Below, in pieces: positions 30,663-39,363 of a stretch of DNA of 64,000 nt. The notes below the pieces were generated by a model that was not told where the DNA came from, did not search any database, and worked only from the letters and a program-made list of their open reading frames with translations. The stretch covers positions 17,120 through 81,119 of the forward strand of contig CAJJBZ010000006.1 of NCBI GenBank assembly GCA_905182535.1, given 5' to 3'. Source of the stretch: an uncultured Planktomarina sp. (GTDB taxonomy: Bacteria > Pseudomonadota > Alphaproteobacteria > Rhodobacterales > Rhodobacteraceae). The position numbers and the translations under genes are program-made. Every line of letters starts with the position of its first letter. The stretch's first letter is position 1.

Positions 30663-30954
30663 GCAGAATTTAAATAGCTAGTAACAATCTATGGCAAAGC
30701 ATAGTCCAAATAGATAAAAACAGGTTCGCACCAAAAAAATTTGTACTCTTAAAGATACTATTAATTACAAATAGTTAACTTTTTGTCAGTAGGTTATGGA
30801 CAATCAGTATCGGCAGCGCCGGAATACAACTACGTAAAAGTGCATCACATAGTCTGATATTATTAGTGTAATCTATTCCCACCGGTGGTACTGTCGAAGT
30901 CAGCCTAATTCTGCCGCCTCTTGATCTCTCAAACCTGATCGCCCACGGTAACGC

Positions 30955-31461
30955 ATGATTATCAGATCCCATACCAAGGGCGATGCACCGAGCGTTGCAG
31001 TCTATTCAGACTGCGAGCTATATCGCTATGCCCTTACCCGTGTTTGGAACCCAAAAAGAGCCAAGGTGACCTTCGTAATGCTCAATCCATCCACAGCAAC
31101 TGAATTGCAGAATGACCCCACCGTGGAGCGCTGCGAGCGCCGAGCAAGGGCTCTAGGCTTTGGCGGTTTCAAAGTAACTAATATATTTGCTTGGCGCGAT
31201 AGTGATCCTCGCAAGATGCGCGCAGCAACGGCCCCTATTGGTTTAGAAAACGATGCGGCCATTCAAGAGGCCTGTGCATGGGCCGATCAGGTGATTGCCG
31301 CTTGGGGCACCCATGGCGCCTATCTGAATCGCGGCGCACAGGTAGTTGAGTTATTGCGCCAGTCGGGCAAGCCCATATTGCATTTGGGCCTGTCAAAGCA
31401 GGGACACCCCAAACACCCTTTGTATATTGCCTACGCCCAACAGCCGGAGATTTGGACATGA
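30955..31461 (+). CDS. DUF1643 domain protein
   Basis: The 168-residue protein shows the DUF1643 pattern: YRYALTRVWNPKRAKVTFVM, LNPSTATELQNDPTVERCER, TNIFAWRDSDPRKMRAA, then QVIAAWGTHGAYLNRG and LHLGLSKQGHPKHPLY. The family is widespread and has no settled function; a nucleic-acid or base-related activity has been guessed from fold only. It overlaps the next hydrolase gene by 4 bases. A 292-base gap with no visible gene precedes it. Confidence 0.82.
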   Translation: MIIRSHTKGDAPSVAVYSDCELYRYALTRVWNPKRAKVTFVMLNPSTATELQNDPTVERCERRARALGFGGFKVTNIFAWRDSDPRKMRAATAPIGLENDAAIQEACAWADQVIAAWGTHGAYLNRGAQVVELLRQSGKPILHLGLSKQGHPKHPLYIAYAQQPEIWT

Positions 31462-32342
31462 TTGCAGGTTTCACCGAATCCATAGAGCGATGCAATGGCG
31501 TTGATATCGCCGTGCATCGGGCTGGCAGGGGTAAGCCTTTATTGCTTTTGCATGGCTATCCCCAAAATCATATGTGCTGGGAACGAGTAGCCCCTGAACT
31601 AGCGCTGACCCATGATGTTATCATCCCAGATTTACGAGGGTATGGAGGCAGTAGCGCGCCTCCCAATGATTCAAATAATACCACATACTCCAAGCGAAGT
31701 ATGGCCCAGGATATGGCTGATCTGCTCACCGTGCTGCAGATCCCGCACGCTGATGTTCTGGGGCATGACCGTGGCGCACGAGTGTCCTATCGCTTCGCCT
31801 TAGATCATCCTGAACGGGTCGGAAAGCTTGGGATCATCGAGATTGTCCCAACTGGGGATTTCTGGGCTAATTGGAATGCTGATCTGGCCATGGCAGCCTA
31901 TCATTGGACCTTTCTAGCCCAACCTGCCCCCATGCCAGAGCGGATGATCAGCAGTGATCCTGAAGCCTATATCGACTGGACGCTTACACAATGGACCCTG
32001 ACACACAGGCTCGACACCTTCTCACCTAAAGCCTTGGAAAGTTACCGCGCTCAGGCCCGAGATCCTGCCCGCATACATGCCATGTGCTCAGATTACCGCG
32101 CTGGAGCTAGCTTTGACCGCGCACTGGATCTGCAAGATCAAGCCGAGGGCAAAATCATTACCGCCCCGATCCAGTTTTTATACGGCGCACATGGCTTTCC
32201 AGCCAAAAGTGGCAATCCGGCCGAACTCTGGCGCGGCTGGGCCAAAAATGTCGAAGCAAGTGTTTGCGAGTCGGGACATTTTGTGATGGAAGAAAATCCG
32301 CAGGCAGTTTTGGACGCGTTTCTACCATTCTTTAAAGCTTAA
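31458..32342 (+). CDS. Alpha/beta hydrolase, fluoroacetate dehalogenase-like
   Basis: The 294-residue protein has the haloacetate/fluoroacetate dehalogenase layout. The nucleophile motif LGHDRGARVSYRFALDHP places Asp104 with Arg105 and Arg108; the halide pocket has His149-Trp150 (AAYHWTFLAQ) and Tyr213 (MCSDYRAGASF), and the base is His274 (ESGHFVMEE). These align at a constant offset of six with the residues described for Rhodopseudomonas RPA1163. The third triad position, an Asp in that enzyme, is Glu128 here (GIIEIVPT). A haloacid dehalogenase is favoured, with an epoxide hydrolase as the alternative. The ATG at 31458 overlaps the DUF1643 stop. Confidence 0.82.
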   Translation: MIAGFTESIERCNGVDIAVHRAGRGKPLLLLHGYPQNHMCWERVAPELALTHDVIIPDLRGYGGSSAPPNDSNNTTYSKRSMAQDMADLLTVLQIPHADVLGHDRGARVSYRFALDHPERVGKLGIIEIVPTGDFWANWNADLAMAAYHWTFLAQPAPMPERMISSDPEAYIDWTLTQWTLTHRLDTFSPKALESYRAQARDPARIHAMCSDYRAGASFDRALDLQDQAEGKIITAPIQFLYGAHGFPAKSGNPAELWRGWAKNVEASVCESGHFVMEENPQAVLDAFLPFFKA

Positions 32343-32405
32343 TGCTGTGATTTTTTTGGACCGATTAGCCTCTTTCCTTTTGGGCTCAAATTTTCTATAC
32401 CCGCC

Positions 32406-32428
32406 CATCGCTTGGATTCTAAGCGATG
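32406..32428 (+). promoter_or_regulatory. Hairpin in the rpsO leader
   Basis: A perfect 8-base stem CATCGCTT/AAGCGATG with a 7-base loop lies 70 bases before rpsO. S15 commonly represses its own message by binding leader structure, so this hairpin may belong to such an element. No T-run follows, so it is not a terminator. The role is inferred from position only. Confidence 0.4.
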
Positions 32429-32497
32429 CCTCCACGGGCCTTGCTGGACGACATCCCGGCCTGCGCCATAACCCTTAACCTTTTAAAGGAGACCCCG

Positions 32498-32767
32498 ATG
32501 TCGATTACAGCTGAAGAAAAAGCCCGGCTTATGAAAGAATTCGCGACCACCGAAGGTGACACCGGTTCACCAGAAGTCCAAGTTGCAATCTTGTCTTCGC
32601 GCATCACGACTTTAACTGAGCACTTTAAAACCCATAAAAAAGATAACCACGGTCGCCGAGGTTTGCTGAAAATGGTAGCCACACGCCGCAAGTTGCTCGA
32701 CTATGCCCGAGGCAAAGACGAGGCACGTTACCAAGGTTTGATTAAGCGTTTGGGTCTACGCCGCTAA
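32498..32767 (+). CDS. rpsO: 30S ribosomal protein S15
   Basis: The 89-residue protein starts at an ATG preceded by AAAGGAGA. It shows the S15 sequence features [40 protein letters not shown] and a C-terminal [10 protein letters not shown]. It binds 16S rRNA in the central domain of the small subunit. The open frame extends 72 bases upstream, but that part holds the leader hairpin. A strong terminator follows at 32791; pnp lies further downstream, as often seen, here separated by a transporter. Confidence 0.97.
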   Translation: MSITAEEKARLMKEFATTEGDTGSPEVQVAILSSRITTLTEHFKTHKKDNHGRRGLLKMVATRRKLLDYARGKDEARYQGLIKRLGLRR

Positions 32768-32790
32768 GTACCTCCCTTTCGGACGACTTC

Positions 32791-32822
32791 AAAGCCGCAT
32801 CCTGAAGGATGCGGCTTTTTTA
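32791..32822 (+). terminator. Rho-independent terminator of rpsO
   Basis: The stem AAAGCCGCATCCT with its complement AGGATGCGGCTTT, followed by a T-run, lies 24 bases after the rpsO stop. Confidence 0.92.
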
Positions 32823-32919
32823 TATCTAAATTTCCAAATACAGAGTTTTTGCACGGCAACTGGCGTAAGAAACCTAAAAGTGGCTAGACAAATCTGCTGT
32901 TTTCTTTGACAGCTATCCT

Positions 32920-33810
32920 ATGAATTTGCGCAATCCCTCTAAAAATTTGGCCTCTGCAGCCGTACTCATCTCAGCAGGGATTTGGGGACTATATTGGATA
33001 CCTCTACGATATCTTGAAGGTCTTGGAGTGGCTGAGGCCTGGACTGTTGCCCTAATCAACATCCCAGCAGCCGTAGTGATCGGTGTAATTTTTTTATTGC
33101 AGTATAAATCGCAAATTCCATATCTGCGGCATGGAATTTTGATCGGTGTTTTCATGGGCTTAACCGTAGCAATGTTCACCATTGGATTGGTACATTCCTC
33201 AGTAGTCCGAGTAACTCTTTTATTTTACCTCACTCCAGTTTGGTCAACATTAATTGGCACTTTTTGGCTACAAGAGCCCGTCACGCGCAGCCGATGGTTA
33301 GCAATTGGAATTGGCCTTTTGGGTTTAGTATTTCTAGTGTCACAAGGCGGTGGGCAGTTGCCACTGAATATTGGTGATCTCTATGGCTTTGTATCCGGCA
33401 TAACTTGGGCCATCGGCGGGGCTATGATCAAGCGCTACGGCGAAGTTCCCATGCCAACTTTATTATTTTTTCAGTTTCTCTTGGCCTCTGTGTTTGCCTG
33501 GCTGCTTAGGTGCCGCAGCCGGCCTTGCTCCAATCCCAAGCCTTATGTGTTGTTGGTGCAGGTGGGGCCAGCATCTGTTGCCATTTCAATTGGCCTAATA
33601 TTACCATCAATTTTAATCATGTTTTGGGCCCAAAAATTTCTATTTCCCGGCCGGGTTGGTTTACTCATGATTACAGAAGTTTTGGTCGCTACACTCACAG
33701 CTAGCCTATTTTTGCCAAATGAGGCCATGGGCGTGATCGAATGGATTGGAGCCACCTTGATTGTGGGTGCTTGCTTAGTGGAAGTTTTGGAACAGCCCGC
33801 CAAAGCCTAA
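32920..33810 (+). CDS. EamA/DMT family transporter, compensated frame error at 33508-33550
   Basis: The 296-residue membrane protein has about ten hydrophobic segments in two EamA-type repeats, such as WGLYWIPLRYLEGLGVAEAW in the first and GDLYGFVSGITWAIGGAMIK in the second. DMT proteins usually export metabolites; the cargo is unknown. Residues about 197-212 (CRSRPCSNPKPYV) look foreign: reading the neighbouring frame there gives LGAAAGLAPIPSL, a normal transmembrane sequence. Thus one inserted base near 33509 and a second compensating indel near 33550 are likely. It lies between rpsO and pnp with its own short upstream gap. Confidence 0.78.
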   Translation: MNLRNPSKNLASAAVLISAGIWGLYWIPLRYLEGLGVAEAWTVALINIPAAVVIGVIFLLQYKSQIPYLRHGILIGVFMGLTVAMFTIGLVHSSVVRVTLLFYLTPVWSTLIGTFWLQEPVTRSRWLAIGIGLLGLVFLVSQGGGQLPLNIGDLYGFVSGITWAIGGAMIKRYGEVPMPTLLFFQFLLASVFAWLLRCRSRPCSNPKPYVLLVQVGPASVAISIGLILPSILIMFWAQKFLFPGRVGLLMITEVLVATLTASLFLPNEAMGVIEWIGATLIVGACLVEVLEQPAKA

Positions 33811-33882
33811 AACAACTCCAAAGCTCTTAATTTTTCTTTACCGAATTATAGCCCCCTTTCCCCGCAACGATTCTTGCTGTAA

Positions 33883-33913
33883 GTCCGCACTATCTGAAAC
33901 GTGGTGCTCGGAC
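33883..33913 (+). promoter_or_regulatory. Hairpin in the pnp leader
   Basis: GTCCGCAC and GTGCTCGGAC can pair into an 8-base stem with a 2-base bulge, 85 bases before pnp. In enterobacteria PNPase controls its own message through an RNase III-cut leader hairpin; a similar role here is only a possibility. Confidence 0.35.
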
Positions 33914-33997
33914 TCCAGCGCTCGAAAATAAGATATCGGGGTCGGCGGCAATGGGGCCGCCATGTGACTGGCCAATAGGCCATTTAGGAAAACATAA

Positions 33998-36126
33998 ATG
34001 TTTATAGAAACAAAAAAATCCATGCAGTGGGGAGAAGAAACCCTTACTCTGGAAACTGGTAAAGTTGCGCGTCAGGCTGATGGCTCTGTCATTGCTACTT
34101 TGGGTGAAACCTCGGTCATGGCGAACGTGACTTTTGCCAAGCACCAAAAACCTGGTCAGGACTTTTTCCCTTTGACCGTACACTACAATGAAAAATACTA
34201 TGCAGCTGGTAAAATTCCAGGTGGCTTTTTCAAACGTGAAGCGCGACCAACTGAAAAAGAGACGCTAACTCACGCTTGATCGATCGTCCACTGCGGCCCT
34301 TATTTGTGCCCGGCTTCAAAAATGAAGTTTTAGTGATTTGTACTGTTCTGTCACACGATCTGGTCAATGACCCAGATATGGTTGCGATGATTGCCGCCTC
34401 TGCTGCTTTGACGATCTCAGGAGCTCCATTCATGGGCCCAATTGCAGCCGCACGTGTGGGGTTTGTAGGCGGAGAGTATGTGCTTAATCCAACGATTGAT
34501 GAGATGCACAATCTGCGCCTGAGCCCAGAACAGCGTTTAGATTTGGTTGTTGCGGGTACCAAAGACGCCGTAATGATGGTTGAATCTGAAGCATATGAGT
34601 TGACAGAAGACGAAATGCTCGGTGCTGTTGCATTTGCGCATGAGCAAATTCAACCTGTGATCGACCTAATTGTTGATTTGGCAGAAAATTGCGCCAAAGA
34701 GCCATTTAATTTCCAAGCACCAGACTATACCGATCTGTTTGCTGCCGTTTCTGCGGCAGGCGATGAGGGTATGCGAGCAGCCTATGCAATCACAGACAAG
34801 CAAGAGCGGACCTCCGCTGTTTCCACTGTGAAAGATACCATCAAAGCCAGCCTAAATGACGAGCAGCTCTCAGATGAAAATTTGGGCTCTGCATTGAAAA
34901 AGTTAGAATCCACAGTTCTACGCGGCGATGTTGTGAAAAACGGCAAGCGAATTGATGGCCGGGCTCTGGACACAGTGCGAGCGATCAGTTGTCAAACTGG
35001 CCTGTTGCCACGGACCCATGGCTCTGCGCTGTTCACACGCGGTGAAACTCAAGGTTTGGTTGTGACCACATTGGGCACCGGCGACGATGAGCAAATGATC
35101 GACGCTTTGCACGGTACGTATAAATCAAACTTCCTGCTGCACTATAACTTCCCCCCCTATTCAGTGGGTGAAGTCGGACGCTTTGGCCCTCCAGGTCGTC
35201 GCGAAATTGGGCATGGTAAATTAGCGTGGCGTGCACTTCAGGCGGTTTTGCCTGCGGCCACTGATTTCCCCTATACCATCCGTTTGGTGTCAGAGATCAC
35301 TGAATCCAATGGCTCGTCCTCCATGGCGTCTGTTTGTGGTGGCTCCTTATCTATGATGGATGCAGGTGTACCTCTGAAAGCGCCAGTTGCCGGTGTTGCA
35401 ATGGGTCTTATCTTAGAAGACGATGGTGATTATGCTGTTTTGACTGATATCTTGGGTGATGAAGATCACTTAGGCGACATGGACTTCAAAGTGGCCGGTA
35501 CCGAAGCAGGCATCACATCCCTACAAATGGACATCAAAGTGGCTGGCATCACTCAGGACATTATGAAGAAAGCCTTGGCTCAAGCCAAAGCGGGCCGACT
35601 ACATATATTGGATGAAATGTCGAAATCAATTACAGGCGCGCAAGAATTTTCAGTGCACGCGCCTCGCATTGAAACTATGAAAGTTCCTACGGATAAAATC
35701 CGTGAAGTGATTGGTTCTGGCGGTAAAGTGATCCGCGAGATCGTTGAGCTTTCTGGCGCCAAAGTTGATATCAACGACGAAGGCGTGATCAAAATTGCTA
35801 GCCCGAACGCTGATAGCATCAAAAAAGCGTATGACATGATTTATGCGATAGTTGCAGAGCCAGAAGCAAATGCGATCTACAAAGGCAAAGTTGTCAAAGT
35901 TGTTGATTTCGGTGCTTTCGTAAACTTCTTCGGAAAGCGGGATGGCTTGGTGCATGTTAGTCAAATCGAAAACCGCCGTTTGAACCACCCATCTGATGCT
36001 CTCAAAGAAGGTCAGGAAGTTTGGGTAAAACTGTTAGGCTTTGACGATCGTGGCAAAGTAAAGTTAGCTATGAAGATGGTGAACCAGGAAACTGGTGAAG
36101 AAATGGCTGCAGAAGATACAAACTAA
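33998..36126 (+). CDS. pnp: Polyribonucleotide nucleotidyltransferase PNPase, frame broken near 34275
   Basis: PNPase degrades RNA 3' to 5' with phosphate and is part of RNA turnover. The first frame reads [20 protein letters not shown] to [19 protein letters not shown]; the second resumes [19 protein letters not shown]. Restoring one G near 34275 gives [15 protein letters not shown], the family sequence. Downstream come the catalytic RNase PH domain ([20 protein letters not shown]), a KH domain ([20 protein letters not shown]) and an S1 domain ([18 protein letters not shown]). The full protein has about 709 residues. The break is most likely a sequence error since everything else is conserved. 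Confidence 0.94.
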
Positions 36127-36170
36127 GGCTAATCCGCCCTAGCGTTATTTTTTCCAACCTCAACCTAAAG

Positions 36171-36198
36171 AAAGCCCTACTTTTGTGGGGCTTTTTTC
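36171..36198 (+). terminator. Rho-independent terminator of pnp
   Basis: The stem AAGCCCTAC/GTGGGGCTT (one G-T pair) with a TTTT loop and a following T-run lies 44 bases after the pnp stop. Confidence 0.88.
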
Positions 36199-36402
36199 TG
36201 TTTGGGAGAAATGACCCGTTGAGTGGTGGCAAGGCAGGGCCAAGCGCGAACCTACATTAAAGAGTGGAGTAATATTCATTTTGACGCTCATAAATTAGCA
36301 TTATTCTAATACTCAAAACAAGCACAACCACCATTCAGACGCTTGCGCAATCTCTTCTACGGTGACATTCTCAGGTGATAATATAACTTGCTGGAGGCAG
36401 AC

Positions 36403-37845
36403 ATGATCGATAAGCGCCAATTTTACATCAACGGCCAATGGGTGAGCCCAGCGCAAGCCAATGATTTTGATATCATAGACCCAAGCACCGAAGATGTAGT
36501 GGGCGTAATTTCGCTCGGCGGCCAAGACGATACAGATGCAGCGGTTGCAGCGGCCAAGGCGGCTTTTCCAGCATGGTCCCAGACGTCCAAGGACGAGCGG
36601 CTTGTACTTTTAGAAAAATTACTTGAGGTCTACAAATCTCGCCAAGCCGAAATGGCTGCAGCAATAAGCCTTGAAATGGGCGCGCCTCAAAAGCTAGCAC
36701 GCAATCAGCAGGTCGGCGCAGGTACGTGGCACCTCCAGGGCTTTATTAACGCATTTCGTGACTTTGAATTTGATCGCCCCCTTGGAACTCAAGCCCCAAA
36801 TGAACGCACAGTAATGGAGCCAATTGGTGTCACCGCTTTAATCACCCCCTGGAACTGGCCAATGAACCAGATCGTGTTGAAGGCAATCCCTGCCATCGCT
36901 ACCGGCTGTACCATGGTATTGAAACCTTCTGAAATAGCGCCTCTTTCCGGCTTGCTGTTTGCAGAATTGATCCATGAAGCCGGCTTCCCAGCAGGTGTGT
37001 TCAATGTGGTAAACGGTGATGGCACGGGTGTTGGTAGCCAACTGTCAGTGCACCCAGATGTGGATATGGTCAGCTTTACTGGTTCCTCACGGGCGGGCAT
37101 TGCTATCTCAAAGGCCGCGGCAGATACCCTAAAGCGCGTCAGCCTCGAGCTGGGTGGTAAGGGTGCAAATATTATTTTCGCCAATGCGGCAGAGGATGCA
37201 GTAACAAATGGCGTGGCTCGTTGTATGCGCAACTCTGGCCAATCCTGCAACGCTCCCACCCGTATGCTGGTTGAGCGCTCGCGATATGCTGAAGCGTTAG
37301 AACAGGCAGCAAATGCGGCCAATGCCACAAAGGTTGGCCCTGCATCTGAAGAGGGCAATCACATCGGTCCAGTGGTTAGCCAGATGCAATATGATAAGAT
37401 TCAAAACTTGATCGAGATGGGGATCAAGGAAGATGGTGCCACAGTGATTGCTGGCGGATTAGGTCGTCCGGAGGGCCTGAACCGTGGCTATTATGTCCGC
37501 CCAACCATCTTTGCAGACGTGGGAAATGACGCGCGTATAAACCAAGAAGAAATTTTTGGCCCCGTGATGTCCATCATGCCGTTTGATACGGAAGAGGAAG
37601 CAATTGCTATCACAAACGATACTCCATATGGATTAACCAACTACATCCAATGCGATGATCAGGCGCAACGCCAGCGGGTTGCACGGCAATTACGCTCAGG
37701 CATGGTGGAAACCAATAGCATAGGCTTTGGCATGGGCAGCCCCTTCGGCGGCTATAAGCAATCAGGCAATGGCCGCGAAGGTGGTCTGTTCGGCCTGCAT
37801 GAGTTCATGGAAATAAAAGCCGTGAGCTGCTGGGAAGACGCGTAA
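36403..37845 (+). CDS. NAD(P)-dependent aldehyde dehydrogenase
   Basis: The 480-residue cytosolic enzyme oxidises an aldehyde to its acid. It shows the cofactor segment PWNWPMNQIVLKAIPAIATG, the general-base motif VSLELGGKGANIIFAN, the nucleophilic cysteine in NSGQSCNAPTRMLVERSRY, and EEIFGPVMSIMPFDTEEEA near the C-terminus. The ATG at 36403 is chosen because CTGGAGG lies at the right distance; an upstream TTG at 36388 is weaker. It stands alone between pnp and a broken GNAT gene and carries its own terminator, so the substrate cannot be inferred from neighbours. Confidence 0.92.
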   Translation: MIDKRQFYINGQWVSPAQANDFDIIDPSTEDVVGVISLGGQDDTDAAVAAAKAAFPAWSQTSKDERLVLLEKLLEVYKSRQAEMAAAISLEMGAPQKLARNQQVGAGTWHLQGFINAFRDFEFDRPLGTQAPNERTVMEPIGVTALITPWNWPMNQIVLKAIPAIATGCTMVLKPSEIAPLSGLLFAELIHEAGFPAGVFNVVNGDGTGVGSQLSVHPDVDMVSFTGSSRAGIAISKAAADTLKRVSLELGGKGANIIFANAAEDAVTNGVARCMRNSGQSCNAPTRMLVERSRYAEALEQAANAANATKVGPASEEGNHIGPVVSQMQYDKIQNLIEMGIKEDGATVIAGGLGRPEGLNRGYYVRPTIFADVGNDARINQEEIFGPVMSIMPFDTEEEAIAITNDTPYGLTNYIQCDDQAQRQRVARQLRSGMVETNSIGFGMGSPFGGYKQSGNGREGGLFGLHEFMEIKAVSCWEDA

Positions 37846-37852
37846 AACACAT

Positions 37853-37884
37853 GATGCGGCGTGGAAGAGCGCGCCGCATCTTTA
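37853..37884 (+). terminator. Terminator after the aldehyde dehydrogenase
   Basis: A perfect 9-base stem GATGCGGCG/CGCCGCATC with a 10-base loop begins 8 bases after the stop codon and is followed by TTTACAT. The T-run is short. Confidence 0.65.
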
Positions 37885-37927
37885 CATAAATGCGGTCCTT
37901 GCAGAGACACAATATGCAGCGCAAATT

Positions 37928-38366
37928 ATGCTGATCCGTTCTCTCAACAAAGATCTAGATCTGGGCTTTGTTTTTAAGTTCTACGAAGAGGCGCCAGATT
38001 ATTTGGAATCCGCCGAGGGGCAAAAACCAAAGCTAGAAAAGATCATAAGTTTTTTCATAGATACACCACCAAATTGTGATCCAAATCGATCATTTCGCCT
38101 AGAACTTTTTTTGGAGCAGCCGTCTGTCAAGACTGACAGAGTTATCCTTTGGGTTTCCAGAAATTAGCGATTCATATCTAGGTTTCATGATGCTTGGTCC
38201 ATGGGCGCAAAATGTTGGAGTAGGCTTAAAATTTGTTAAACATGTTGAGCGCCTTGCTCGACAGGCAGGCGCACAAAAACTGTTTATTGCAGTGTTGAGC
38301 ATCAACCCCAAAGGACGAGCCTTCTGGGAGAGAAGGCTTTTCTACCACCCATTATTGGCGAGGTAA
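37928..38366 (+). pseudogene. GNAT family N-acetyltransferase, frame broken near 38145
   Basis: The first frame gives 79 residues (DLGFVFKFYEEAPDYLESAE, then a Pro-Pro-containing segment) and stops at 38167. A second frame gives GFPEISDSYLGFMMLGPWAQ and then VGVGLKFVKHVERLARQAGA, and ends WERRLFYHPLLAR at 38366. Together they form a GNAT-type acetyltransferase of about 145 residues, with acetyl-CoA-binding motif A somewhat degenerate (QNVGVGLKF). A further indel near 38335 is likely, since GNATs usually read WERxGF there. The substrate is unknown. Confidence 0.62.
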
Positions 38367-38491
38367 CTACTATTAGCGATAAACATGTGGAGGAACATCG
38401 GCTAGTGAAGGAGTTGTAGTCATTTGAAGATCCATGAATTTTTAAATTTAGTAATTCATTGTCGTCATGACCCATACATTCATAGGTATTT

Positions 38492-39148
38492 TTAAAACGG
38501 TAGCTTAGCCCGAAAATCCATCATTTCACCACCGTCCGGGTGGCGTAGGCGTAGGCGGTGGGAGTGGAGCATCAGACGTATGGCCTCTTGACTTTCGAGG
38601 GTCCCATAGAAGGGATCGCCCAAAATGGGATGGCCCAGCGCCAACATATGGATCCGTAATTGGTGTGAACGTCCAGTTTTAGGGCTCAGCTTCACCCGAG
38701 TTTCGCCCCGATCACGGTTAATCACTTGCCAATCAGTCACTGCGGCGCGTCCGGTGTCGTGGCAGATCATTTGTTTTGGGCGGTTAGGCCAATCTACGAT
38801 AATCGGCAGATCAACCGTACCTGTATCTGCTTCAATCTGTCCCCAAACTCTGGCTACATATGTTTTCTTAATCTGACGCTTCTCAAATTGCAGCCCTAAA
38901 TGGCGCTGGGCATTGGCCGACAGAGCAAAAACCATTGCCCCAGAAGTGTCCCGGTCCAAGCGGTGGACCAGCAAGGCCGTAGGGTACTCAGATTGAATGC
39001 GGGTAATCAAACAATCTGCCAAAAGCGCTCCCCGCCCCGGCACAGACAGTAAGCCAGGGGGTTTATTAACTACCAAAAGTTCATGATCAAGGTAAACAAC
39101 GTCGAGCGGGTCCATGGGTGGGAAATAATGTGTCATGCTAGGCCCCAT
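38492..39148 (-). CDS. RluA-family RNA pseudouridine synthase
   Basis: The 218-residue enzyme has the RluA catalytic signature LLVHRLDRDTSGAMVFALSA with the active Asp, the N-terminal DHELLVVNKPPGLLSVPGRG, and the C-terminal LSPKTGRSHQLRIHMLALGH. No S4 domain is present, so it resembles the short RluA form that modifies 23S rRNA U746 and tRNA U32; this specificity is inferred. The family start is probably Met5 (39136). Confidence 0.88.
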   Translation of the reverse strand: MGPSMTHYFPPMDPLDVVYLDHELLVVNKPPGLLSVPGRGALLADCLITRIQSEYPTALLVHRLDRDTSGAMVFALSANAQRHLGLQFEKRQIKKTYVARVWGQIEADTGTVDLPIIVDWPNRPKQMICHDTGRAAVTDWQVINRDRGETRVKLSPKTGRSHQLRIHMLALGHPILGDPFYGTLESQEAIRLMLHSHRLRLRHPDGGEMMDFRAKLPF

Positions 39149-39363
39149 AGCCCTTTAGTCCCCACAGGTAAATTCTTCATAGTTAAAAATGTGGGCGGCA
39201 AAGTCATATGCACAGCCCCCAATACCAAAAGGTAAATCAGTGTCTGTTTCAGAAAATATTTAAAAACCTTGGGGCGTAGCCCTACCCATATGTTGGTATC
39301 AAGCTGGTCGGCAATGTCGCAGTCTAGCTTGCTGATAGGATCGATGCCAATTTCTAAATAAAC

